43,496 bases of DNA from Nitriliruptoraceae bacterium (lineage in GTDB: Bacteria; Actinomycetota; Nitriliruptoria; Nitriliruptorales; Nitriliruptoraceae), in assembly GCA_007120465.1 (NCBI GenBank), contig SKNO01000216.1, forward strand, positions 1 to 43,496, written 5' to 3'. How positions within the stretch are numbered: position 1 is the first letter of the stretch; the number at the start of each line of letters is the position of its first letter. The notes under the pieces were generated by a model. That model saw only the letters and a program-made list of their open reading frames with translations, made no database searches and had not been told where the DNA came from. The position numbers and the translations under genes were made by a program. This document shows, piece by piece, positions 23,231-30,595 of the stretch.

Positions 23231-24369
23231 TCGATCTCCACCTGGAGGGACTCACCCACCGCTACGGCTCCGTCGTGGCGCTCGACCGACTCACGCTCGA
23301 CATCGGCGGCGGGGCGGTGACCGCGCTGCTCGGCCCGTCCGGGTGCGGTAAGACCACCGCGCTCAAGCTCATCGCGGGCCTGCTGAGCCCCACCTCCGGG
23401 CGCGTGCGCTTCGGTGGCCGTGACGTCACCGACGTGCCGGCTGATCGCCGTGGCGCGGTGATGGTCTTCCAGGATCACCGGCTGTTCCCGTACCTGTCCG
23501 CAGGCGACAACGTCGCGTTCGGGCTGCGGATGCGCGGCGTACCCCGCCGGGAGCGCCGACGCGAAGCGGAGGCGGTGCTCGACCGGGTCGGACTCCACGG
23601 GTTGGCGAGCCGCCGCCCGGCGGAGCTCTCGGGTGGGCAACGACAACGGGTCGCGCTCGCACGTGCGCTGATCCTCGAGCCCGAGGTGCTGCTGCTCGAC
23701 GAACCCCTCGCGAACCTCGACGCGCACCTGCGCGACGGCATGCGCGAGCTGATCCTCGACGTGCAGCGCGAGCGGGAACTCACCACGGTGGTGGTCACTC
23801 ACGACCAGGAGGAGGCCGTGGTGCTCGCCGAGGACATCGCGCTGCTCTTCGACGGCCGGCTCCACCAGCACGGTGCGCCGCGCACGTTCTTCGAGCGCCC
23901 TGCCACCGAACGGACCGCCCGGTTCTTCGGGAGCACGAACCTGGTGCCCGGACACCGGCACGGCGAGGTCGTCGACACCCCGCTCGGACGGCTGCACGTC
24001 CCCGACGGTGCGCCAGGTGGGCCCGAGGTCTGGGTGACGGTCCGCCCGGAGCGGCTCACGGTCGCAGACCCGCGTGCGGGACAGCAGGTCCAGGGGCGGG
24101 TGACCTCGTCGTCGTTCCTCGGCACCCGCAGCCGCGCGGTCGTCGAGGTGGCGGGGATCCGGTTGACGGTCGATGTCGCCGACGACGCGCTGGTCGACGT
24201 CGGCCCCGGCACGGCCCTCACGCTCGGCCTGCCGGCGGAAGCGCTGTGGACGGTCCCCCGCGAGAGGCGTGAGGGGACACCCACGTCACCCGACCACGAG
24301 CCCGCAACGCCCGGCTGGGGCGACGATGCCCGCACGGCAGCGGACCCGGACGTCGAGGTCCGATCGTGA
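23227..24369 (+). CDS. ynjD: YnjD-like ABC transporter ATP-binding protein
   Basis: A 380-residue ATPase. Walker A GPSGCGKTT (about 37-45), Q-loop VFQDHRLFPY, signature LSGGQRQRVALARAL (about 135), Walker B LLLDEPLANLDAHLR and the switch His in VVVTHDQEEA are all present. A C-terminal TOBE-like domain (about 240-345, TVRPERLTV, SFLGTRSRAVVEV) is characteristic of the CUT1/sulfate/polyamine importers and is longer than in E. coli YnjD. GTGA overlap with the upstream permease and four-base overlap with the ynjF-like gene. Confidence 0.9.
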   Translation: MIDLHLEGLTHRYGSVVALDRLTLDIGGGAVTALLGPSGCGKTTALKLIAGLLSPTSGRVRFGGRDVTDVPADRRGAVMVFQDHRLFPYLSAGDNVAFGLRMRGVPRRERRREAEAVLDRVGLHGLASRRPAELSGGQRQRVALARALILEPEVLLLDEPLANLDAHLRDGMRELILDVQRERELTTVVVTHDQEEAVVLAEDIALLFDGRLHQHGAPRTFFERPATERTARFFGSTNLVPGHRHGEVVDTPLGRLHVPDGAPGGPEVWVTVRPERLTVADPRAGQQVQGRVTSSSFLGTRSRAVVEVAGIRLTVDVADDALVDVGPGTALTLGLPAEALWTVPRERREGTPTSPDHEPATPGWGDDARTAADPDVEVRS

Positions 24370-24965
24370 TCGACGCCGAGGTCCGCGCAGCACTGGCCCC
24401 CACGCTCGATCGACTGGCCCGCAGGCTCGCACGCCACGGGGTCCCGCCACTGGTGATGACCCTGACGGGACTCCTGCTCGCACTGGCGGCCGCGACGGCG
24501 GCGGCACTCGCGCTGTGGTGGGCCGCGTTGGCCCTCTGGCTGGTCTCGCGCCTCCCCGATGGGGTCGACGGCCCGCTCGCCCGCGCGACGGGAGGCAGCA
24601 CGCCGCTGGGCGGCTGGGCGGACATCTCGGCCGATCTCGCCGCCTACGGCAGCTTCGTCGTGGGCTGCGCGATCGGGAACCCCGACGCACGCGTGGCCTG
24701 CCTGGTGCTCCTCCTCACCTACTACGTCAACGGGGGCTCGCTCCTGGCACTGTCCGCCGCCGCCACCGAGCGAGGGGTCGAGCGACCCGATGAGCGGACC
24801 TTCCACTTCGGCCGGAGCCTCGCCGAGGGCACCGAGACCATCGTGGTCCACAGCCTGATGGTGCTGGTTCCGGGGTGGATGCCCGGGCTCGCGTGGGGCT
24901 TCGCCGCAATGGTCCTGGTCACCATCGGGCAACGGATCCGGCGCGCGGGCCGCATCCTGGCGTGA
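24366..24965 (+). CDS. ynjF: YnjF-like CDP-alcohol phosphatidyltransferase-family protein
   Basis: A 199-residue membrane protein. The CDP-alcohol phosphatidyltransferase motif D-G-x2-A-R-x8-G-x3-D-x3-D is visible as DGVDGPLARATGGSTPLGGWADISAD split around residues 62-87, with the catalytic Asp residues present. Four to five hydrophobic segments follow. E. coli ynjF sits in the same ynjBCD context; its alcohol acceptor is unknown. It is the last gene of the operon, and a minus-strand gene converges on it. Confidence 0.85.
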   Translation: MIDAEVRAALAPTLDRLARRLARHGVPPLVMTLTGLLLALAAATAAALALWWAALALWLVSRLPDGVDGPLARATGGSTPLGGWADISADLAAYGSFVVGCAIGNPDARVACLVLLLTYYVNGGSLLALSAAATERGVERPDERTFHFGRSLAEGTETIVVHSLMVLVPGWMPGLAWGFAAMVLVTIGQRIRRAGRILA

Positions 24966-24969
24966 GCCC

Positions 24970-26409
24970 TCACCGCCGCGGGGTGCGCCCCCGTCGGAGC
25001 CGCAGCAGTGCCCCGGTGATGGGCCGGTAGCGGTGGAGACGCGCCCGCAGCTCCTCCAGCGATGCCGCCGTGAGGTCCTCGTTCCAGGTCGGGTAGGCGT
25101 GAGGTGAGCGCACGATCGTCGACAGCTTCGCGCCACCGGCCATCCAGGCCACGACCTCCCCGATCGTCTCCCCGGCCCGCGGGCCGACCACGGTTGCGCC
25201 CACGATCCGACCCCTCGGATCGCCGACCAGGGTGGCGAAGCCGTCGGTCTCGCCGCTGGCCACCGCACGGTCGAGGTGCGCGTGGGATGGGGTCCGGACC
25301 CGCGCTCGGTCGCCGAACCGCTCACGCGCCTCGGCGACGCTCAGGCCGACGCGGGCGACCTCCGGTGAGGTGAAGGTCACCCAGGGGATCCGCTCGTGAT
25401 CCACCGACCGGCGCAGACCGAACAGGGCGTTCTGGACGACCGTCGCACCGTGGGTGCTGGCGGTGTGGGTGAACGGCAGCAACATCGTGACGTCCCCGCC
25501 GGCGTAGATCCGCGGGTTGCTGGTCCGCAGCCGCCCATCGACCGCCACGGCACCGCGGTGGTCCACCGCCACACCGGCTGACGCGAGCCCGAGCCCGTCG
25601 ATGACCGGCCGGCGTCCGAGGGCGGCGAGCACCTGGTCGAAGGGCACGGCCTGCTCCGTCCCGTCGCACTCGACCACCAGCTGCGCCGTGTCGGCGTGCT
25701 GCTCGACCCGCACCGCCCTGGTGCGAACCCGCACGTCCACCCCGTCGGCGGCCAGCGCGTCAGCCACGAGCTCGCGGGCCGCAGGTTCCTCGCGCGGGAG
25801 CAGCCCGTCCGCCATCTCGACCACGGTGACCTGCGAACCGAGCCGGGCGAAGGCCTGGCCCAGCTCGGCGCCGATCGGTCCACCGCCGAGGACCACCAGC
25901 CGACGGGGCAGCTCGGTGAGATCCCACACCGTGTCGGAGGTGAGCGGCTCCATCTCCCGGAGTCCGGGGATCGGTGGCACCAGCGGCGCAGCCCCGGTCG
26001 CGACCATCGCACGGGCGAACCGCACGGTGCGTCCGCCGACCTCGATCCGATCGGGTGCCGTGAACCTGCCGGTGCCGCGGACGACCTCGACGCCCTCGCT
26101 GCGCAGACGCTCGGGCGAGTCGTGCGGCGCGATGGTCGCGATCGCCTGCTTGACGTGGGCCATCGCGGCCGCGAGATCCACGGTCACCGCGCCGGCATGG
26201 ACACCGAACGTCCCGGCGGTCCGAACCGCCGAAACCCGCTCGGCGACCGTGAGGAGCGCCTTCGACGGGACGCATCCGGTCCACAGGCAGTCTCCACCGG
26301 TGCGATCACGTTCCACGAGCAGGGTCCGCGCGCCCTGGCTGGCGGCCCCGATCGCCGCGGTGAGCCCAGCGGTCCCGCCACCGAGCACGACGAGGTCGTA
26401 GGTGCCCAC
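24970..26409 (-). CDS. FAD-dependent disulfide oxidoreductase, mercuric-reductase-like
   Basis: A 479-residue class-I pyridine nucleotide-disulfide oxidoreductase. FAD site VVLGGGTAGLTAAIGAASQG, redox motif GGDCLWTGCVPSKALL (CxxxxC, about 42-47), NAD site VVLGGGPIGAELGQAFARLG (about 175), FAD-2 motif RIYAGGDVTML and C-terminal dimerisation domain with HAYPTWNE. The last is typical of the mercuric-reductase-like subgroup lacking the His-x4-Glu lipoamide pattern; no HMA domain or C-terminal CC is present, so Hg(II) reduction is not indicated. The GTG at 26409 has AAGGAG upstream. Convergent with the ynj-like operon. Confidence 0.87.
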   Translation of the reverse strand: MGTYDLVVLGGGTAGLTAAIGAASQGARTLLVERDRTGGDCLWTGCVPSKALLTVAERVSAVRTAGTFGVHAGAVTVDLAAAMAHVKQAIATIAPHDSPERLRSEGVEVVRGTGRFTAPDRIEVGGRTVRFARAMVATGAAPLVPPIPGLREMEPLTSDTVWDLTELPRRLVVLGGGPIGAELGQAFARLGSQVTVVEMADGLLPREEPAARELVADALAADGVDVRVRTRAVRVEQHADTAQLVVECDGTEQAVPFDQVLAALGRRPVIDGLGLASAGVAVDHRGAVAVDGRLRTSNPRIYAGGDVTMLLPFTHTASTHGATVVQNALFGLRRSVDHERIPWVTFTSPEVARVGLSVAEARERFGDRARVRTPSHAHLDRAVASGETDGFATLVGDPRGRIVGATVVGPRAGETIGEVVAWMAGGAKLSTIVRSPHAYPTWNEDLTAASLEELRARLHRYRPITGALLRLRRGRTPRR

Positions 26410-26649
26410 GAGGCTCCTTCCGGTCGATCGACGGTGTCGCCAACGCGGACGGCGGCGTCGCGGCCCGCGTCGTCGGGAACACGGCGGCCGAGATCGCACT
26501 TCCATCGCCGGCCGCGGACGGCGGCGACGGAACACGTGCGACGGGACGCGGGTTCGCTCCCGTACCGACATCCGATCGGTGGGCACGATCCGGGAGGTGC
26601 GACGTATGCGCCGAGCAGGCGGCAACGGTGTGGCCACGGCGGTCGCGCC

Positions 26650-26910
26650 TTGAGCCGACGCCTCGGGTGCCGACAGGTACGACACACGCTGCAATCCTTC
26701 CTCGACGGCGAGGTGGATCCACGGCAGGCCGAGCGGGTCGCCGCCCACCTCGAGAGCTGCTCACGCTGCCACGTCGAAGCCGAGGTGCTGTCGCGGGTCA
26801 TCGAGGCCCTGCAGCGGCTGCGGCCCGACCTGGATCTCGCGGCGTACACACGGCTGGTTGCCGCCGTCGAGGAACCGACCGGCGACGACCCCTCCTCGGG
26901 CCCGTCGTGA
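26650..26910 (+). CDS. Orphan zf-HC2 anti-sigma-like protein; start or frame uncertain
   Basis: 86 residues from a TTG codon. The zinc-finger region CRQVRHTLQSFLDGEVDPRQAERVAAHLESCSRC matches the anti-sigma at 19165 (split: CRQV/FLDGEV and HLESCSRC). A tail LRPDLDLAAYTRLVAAVEEP also aligns with that paralogue. The only good RBS (GGGAGG) precedes an ATG at 26606 in another frame that runs 15 codons and ends in a TGA overlapping this TTG. Either the gene is frameshifted near 26650 or the short frame is a leader. No sigma factor is adjacent; it may modulate the SigR-like factor at 19461. Confidence 0.65.
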   Translation: MSRRLGCRQVRHTLQSFLDGEVDPRQAERVAAHLESCSRCHVEAEVLSRVIEALQRLRPDLDLAAYTRLVAAVEEPTGDDPSSGPS

Positions 26911-26987
26911 CACGACGGGCCACTCGGTTCGCGCTCCCGCAGGATGGTCGGGCTAGCGTCACCGCCGGCCCGCCCGCCGCTGCGGTG

Positions 26988-27016
26988 CGGGTCACCCGCT
27001 TGGTGACGGTGACCCG
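26988..27016. repeat. Inverted repeat upstream of the first selenoprotein gene
   Basis: CGGGTCACC (26988-26996) and GGTGACCCG (27008-27016) form a 9-bp perfect inverted repeat with an 11-base loop, ending 47 bp before the GTG at 27064. It could be an operator or a terminator of the zf-HC2 gene. Confidence 0.55.
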
Positions 27017-27063
27017 GAGCGCTTCGCGATGACCCTCACCCGATCCGCCGGAAGGGACACCTC

Positions 27064-27774
27064 GTGACGACCTACAACTACGAGACGTTCGACGGCTACG
27101 TCGCGTCCGGCGCAGAGCAACGGGAGTTCGCCGCCTGGCCCGACCTGCTCCACGCTGGGGAGCCGGCACCGGCGATCATCGGCACCCTGCTCGAGGACGG
27201 GAGCCAGGTGGCGTTGTCCTCGGTGTGGCAGCGACGCACCGTGGTCGTAGAGTTCGGATCGTTCACCTGACCGTACTGCTCAGCAGAGGGTCCTCTGCTC
27301 GACGCTGCGGCTGACCGCCACCCCGACGTGGCGTGGTACTTCGTCTACACACGTGAGGCACATCCTGGCGAACACGTCCCACACCACGACTCGATCCACA
27401 CCAAGCTCGCCAACGCTCGGCGGCTCCGCGACGAGGTCGGGATCCGACGTCCGATCCTGGTCGACGACCTCGACGGCACCGCCCACCATGCCTACGGCCT
27501 GCTCCCGAACATGACGTTCGTGATCGGCCGTGGCGGTCGGATCCTCTCCCGGGCCGACTGGACGTCGGCCGCCAACGTCGAAGCCTTCCTCGAACGGTAC
27601 GAAGCCGGCCGTCGGCGTCGCCCGCCGGGCGGCGCGGTCTCGCCCTACCTCACCGAGCAGATCGAGTTCCGCGACGTCGACCGTGAGGCGTTCTACGACC
27701 GGCTGCGGCGCAACGGACCGCGCAGCTACGAGGAGTTCAAGCACGCCGAACGGATGTGGGCCGAGCGCGAGTGA
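27064..27774 (+). CDS. Deiodinase-like selenoprotein, thioredoxin fold (in-frame UGA = Sec)
   Basis: A 236-residue protein if TGA 27268-27270 is read as selenocysteine. The frame continues without another stop to 27774. The block around the TGA, TVVVEFGSFT-U-PYC, then FVYTREAHPGE and later ILVDDLDGTAHHAYGLLP, tracks iodothyronine deiodinases (NFGSxTUPPF, VYIxEAHPSD, MDNNANIAYG). Sec69 and Cys72 form a UxxC pair. Immediately after the TGA is a SECIS-type hairpin with GGUC loop (27282-27299). GTG 27064 has GGAAGGGA upstream. Bacterial family members are thiol/selenol oxidoreductases of unknown substrate; thyroid-hormone chemistry is not implied. Cytosolic (no signal peptide). A conventional call would give two fragments (27064-27270 and 27328-27774). 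Confidence 0.88.
27268..27299 (+). promoter_or_regulatory. Sec codon and bacterial SECIS-like hairpin 1
   Basis: TGA at 27268-27270 is followed 18 bases later by apical loop GGTC (27289-27292), closed by a perfect 7-bp stem AGCAGAG/CTCTGCT. In E. coli fdhF the SelB-binding loop is also GGUC and also starts 18 bases after the UGA (from memory of that sequence). Confidence 0.85.
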
Positions 27775-27843
27775 GGGAACTCATCGGTGCCGAACACCAG
27801 GGATGCCCGTGCGTAGGATGCCGGAGACCGAGGAGGAGCTGAC

Positions 27844-28806
27844 GTGACCGACGAGGCCAGGCCGGACAGCGGATCGTTCGAGGAGTTCCGCCGGTCGTTC
27901 TACTACGGCGATCACGCGGACATGCAGTTCAAGTTCCTGGCGCGGATGCCCGATGCGGTCGCCGCCGACGTGATCGCCGAGGTGCTGGCTGCGGTCGGTG
28001 AGACCCTGGACACCGGTGATCTCGACGGCCTCCGTGACGTCGTCTACCGGGCACAGGTCGCGGGCTACCTGCCCGAGGAGCCGGTCACGCCCCCATCCGA
28101 GATCCCCTTCACGCCGCCCCCCGCCCCGCTGGAGGAGTGCACGCTCGCTCTGATCTCCGCGGGCGGGGTCTTCGTCGTCGGTGACGACCCGATGGGCCCC
28201 GACGGACCGTCGCAGCAGGACTCGCTCGTGCTGATCAACGAGTTCCTGCGCGGCACCCCGACGCTCTCCACCATCCCGGTCGACACCACCAACGAGCGGC
28301 TGACGGCCAGGCATCCGGGCTACGACGCTCGCAGCGCGCAACGTGACCCGTCGGCGGTGTTCCCGCTCGATCACCTGCGCGATCTGGCCGCTGATGGACG
28401 GATCCGGCTGGCTGACGAGCACTACGGGTTCACCGGTGCGACCTCCCAGCGCCGACTGCAGAAGGAGGTGGCGCCCCGCTGGGCCGAGCACCTGGCCGAC
28501 CGCGCGGTCGATGCGGCCCTGCTCGTCGCGACCTGACCGGTCTGTCACGGGTCGGTCGGACTCGTCGCACGGGCCTTCGAGGCCGCAGGGATCCCCACCG
28601 TGTGTGTCGCGATCGAAGCCTTCCGCCACCGGATGGAGGGACTGGGCGTGCCGCGGACGCTCATCACGCCACACCTGATGGGCCGCACCATCGGCCCGGT
28701 CGGTGATCGTCGCCGTCAGCGGGCCGTGGTCAGCGCTGCCCTCGATCTGCTCGGATCGGCCACCGGACCGGGCACGCTCACCGCCTTCGAGGACCGGACC
28801 ACGTGA
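27844..28806 (+). CDS. Selenoprotein B-like reductase subunit, glycine/betaine/sarcosine/D-proline reductase family (in-frame UGA = Sec)
   Basis: A 320-residue protein when TGA 28534-28536 is read through. The frame is open from GTG 27844 (GAGGAGG upstream) to 28806. The N-terminal part contains ECTLALISAGGVFVVGDDP (about 98), typical of the GrdB-like fold. The C-terminal part reads VDAALLVAT-U-PVCHGSVGLVARAFEAAGIPT; in many homologues the Sec position is Cys within CPVCHxSVGLVAR. Sec231 and Cys234 form UxxC. A SECIS-type hairpin with GGUC loop follows (28547-28565). Classical GrdB releases amine from glycine-type substrates via a Sec-bound intermediate with Grd A and C; those partners are absent here, so the physiological reaction is unknown. 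It lies 69 bp after the deiodinase-like gene, probably co-transcribed. Confidence 0.87.
28534..28565 (+). promoter_or_regulatory. Sec codon and bacterial SECIS-like hairpin 2
   Basis: TGA 28534-28536. Stem ACGGGTC (28547-28553) pairs with GACTCGT (28559-28565) including one G-U, with loop GGTCG (28554-28558). The loop starts 17 bases after the UGA, versus 18 in the neighbouring gene. Confidence 0.8.
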
Positions 28807-28808
28807 GG

Positions 28809-29621
28809 TCAGCCTGCGGGCCCACCCAGCTCCTCCCGGCCGCGGAGCCGACGTGAAGCCACAGCGGCGGCGACGGTGACGAGGGCGAAGATGGAGATCG
28901 CCGCGAGGAAGGCCGGCGAGGTCGGGTCGTCGAGGGTCCCACCCAGGGCGGCGTAGGCGACCGTCCCGGGGATGATGCCCACGGCCGTCGCGAGGACGAA
29001 GTCGCGCATCGCCATGCCGGTCACCCCCGAGACCACGTTGACGAGGTTGAAGGGGAAGAGCGGGACCAGTCGGACCAGCAGCAGCGACAGGAAGCCGCGC
29101 CGAGCGAGGTATCGGTCCAGTGCGGCGACGCGCCGGCCCCCGTACCGCTCCACGGCGCCGCGACCGAGCAGCCGTCCGAGCAGGAACGCCCCGCTCGCGC
29201 CGAGGGTGGCGCCGACCAGGGCGGTCGCGGTCCCGACGACGGGGCCGAACAGCACCCCGGCACCGATCGTGAAGGGGGCCGCCGGCAGCATCGCCGTCGA
29301 GGCCAACGCGTAGACGGCCGCGAAGACGAACGGTCCCGCGACCCCGATCCCGTCGATGCTCTCCTGCAGGGCCGCCACCCCGAGACCGCCGTCGCGCACC
29401 GCGAGCACCACAGCAGCGAGGACGAGCGGGAGGAGGATCGCCAGTCGGAAGCCGGGGCTCGTCAGCGCCGCGAGGATGCCCACACCGCGACCGACCCCCG
29501 GCCGATCGGGCGATCTGCCGGTCGACGGTCCGCTCGTCCGGATGTCGCGATCCACGGGGGGACTCCGATCGCTGACCTCCACCGGTGCGTCGGAGCGGTT
29601 CGCGGGCTGTCTGGTGTGCAC
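28809..29621 (-). CDS. TVP38/TMEM64 (VTT-domain) membrane protein
   Basis: A 270-residue DedA-superfamily protein. The VTT core (about 85-210) contains FAAVYALASTAMLPAAPFTIGAG, GATLGASGAFLLGRLLGRG and LLLVRLVPLFPFNLVNVVSG, the hallmark F/P-rich re-entrant motif. E. coli relatives YdjX/YdjZ are encoded just before ynjABCDEF, making its presence here, near a ynjBCD-F set, notable. Function is unsettled in the family (lipid or small-ion transport). The start is uncertain: GTG 29621 lacks good spacing to an RBS, and the first 40 residues are low complexity. Convergent with selenoprotein B. Confidence 0.85.
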   Translation of the reverse strand: MHTRQPANRSDAPVEVSDRSPPVDRDIRTSGPSTGRSPDRPGVGRGVGILAALTSPGFRLAILLPLVLAAVVLAVRDGGLGVAALQESIDGIGVAGPFVFAAVYALASTAMLPAAPFTIGAGVLFGPVVGTATALVGATLGASGAFLLGRLLGRGAVERYGGRRVAALDRYLARRGFLSLLLVRLVPLFPFNLVNVVSGVTGMAMRDFVLATAVGIIPGTVAYAALGGTLDDPTSPAFLAAISIFALVTVAAAVASRRLRGREELGGPAG

Positions 29622-29752
29622 CCTCAGCCTCGGGGTGGTCTCGGTCAGGCGCGGGGGACAACACGATCAGCGCACCTCCCATTCCTCGGACGGCGCACCG
29701 ACACCACACGCAACCGCGGCATGACGCACACTGTGGCGTCGACCCGGAGCAG

Positions 29753-30475
29753 ATGATGACCACCCCACCGGCACCCGAGCTCGGACTCGACGTGCCGATC
29801 CGGCGTGATCTCGAGTTCATCTACGTGGGCGATCCGATGTGCAGCTGGTGCTGGGGGTTCGCCCCGGCGCTCGAGCAGCTTGACAACCGCTACGGCATCC
29901 CGTTGCGGACGGTGCTGGGCGGATTGCGCACCGGACCGGCCGCCGACGAGATGGACCAGGCAGCCCGGCATCGGCTGGCCGCCTACTGGGACGGGGTCGC
30001 CGAGCGCACCGGGCAGCCCTTCACCCACGCATCGTTACACCGGGCCGGGTGGCGCTACGACACCGAACCCTCCTGCCGAGCGGTGGTCGCCATGCGTCGG
30101 CTCGCACCTGAGGCGGCGGTCCGCTGGATGGCGCGTCTGCACCGGGCGTTCTACGTCGATGGCGTCGACATCACCGACCTCGAGGTGTTCCCCACCCTCC
30201 TCGACGGGTTCGAGGTGGACCCCCGCCGGTACCGGGAGGTGCTGGCCGACCCGCAGACCCTCACGCTGACGCGCCAGGACTTCGCGGAGGCACGGCGTTA
30301 CGGAGCCACCGGATTCCCGACCGTGCTGTTCCGAGATGGCGAGCAGCACGGCATCGTCACCCGTGGGTTCGTCGCGTGGGACCAGCTCGAACCGGCCCTG
30401 ACCCGATGGCTGGAGGACCGCTACGGCGACCTGGGCTCGGGTCTCGTCTGTGACCCGTCCGAAGGCGTGTGCTGA
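29753..30475 (+). CDS. DsbA-family (FrnE-like) thioredoxin-fold protein
   Basis: A 240-residue protein. The active site CSWCWGFAPAL (CxxC) follows strand DLEFIYVGDPM near residue 35. A helical insertion spans about 60-170, and the cis-Pro loop GATGFPTVLFRDG lies near residue 182. The C-terminus ends LVCDPSEGVC with two further cysteines. No signal peptide, so probably cytosolic, like FrnE/YwbO-type DsbA proteins that catalyse thiol oxidation or isomerisation. Tandem ATG codons at 29753 and 29756 follow GGAGC. It is flanked by other thiol/selenol redox genes. Confidence 0.88.
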   Translation: MMTTPPAPELGLDVPIRRDLEFIYVGDPMCSWCWGFAPALEQLDNRYGIPLRTVLGGLRTGPAADEMDQAARHRLAAYWDGVAERTGQPFTHASLHRAGWRYDTEPSCRAVVAMRRLAPEAAVRWMARLHRAFYVDGVDITDLEVFPTLLDGFEVDPRRYREVLADPQTLTLTRQDFAEARRYGATGFPTVLFRDGEQHGIVTRGFVAWDQLEPALTRWLEDRYGDLGSGLVCDPSEGVC

Positions 30476-30595
30476 TGCTGACGGCGGCGCAGGGGCCCTT
30501 CACCTCCTGCCTCGCGATCTCAGCGGCCACCCTGCTCCCGCCACACCGTGCCGGCCGCCGGTCGACGGATCGGCCGGGGGACCCCAGGTCGGTGA

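Noticed and set aside
24970-26409. True mercuric reductase (merA)
   Set aside because: There is no N-terminal HMA domain, no C-terminal Cys pair and no mer genes nearby. Only the general fold and CxxxxC motif are shared.
27781-29820. Long minus-strand open frame (679 codons) across the second selenoprotein and the TVP38 gene
   Set aside because: Its translation is Arg/Gly/His-rich with no domain. It is antisense to the selenoprotein frame and in another frame of the TVP38 gene, whose translations are clearly protein-like.
30473-30481. TGA at the end of the DsbA-like gene as another Sec codon
   Set aside because: A second in-frame TGA follows after one codon, the protein already has its CxxC active site and full length, and no suitable hairpin is present.
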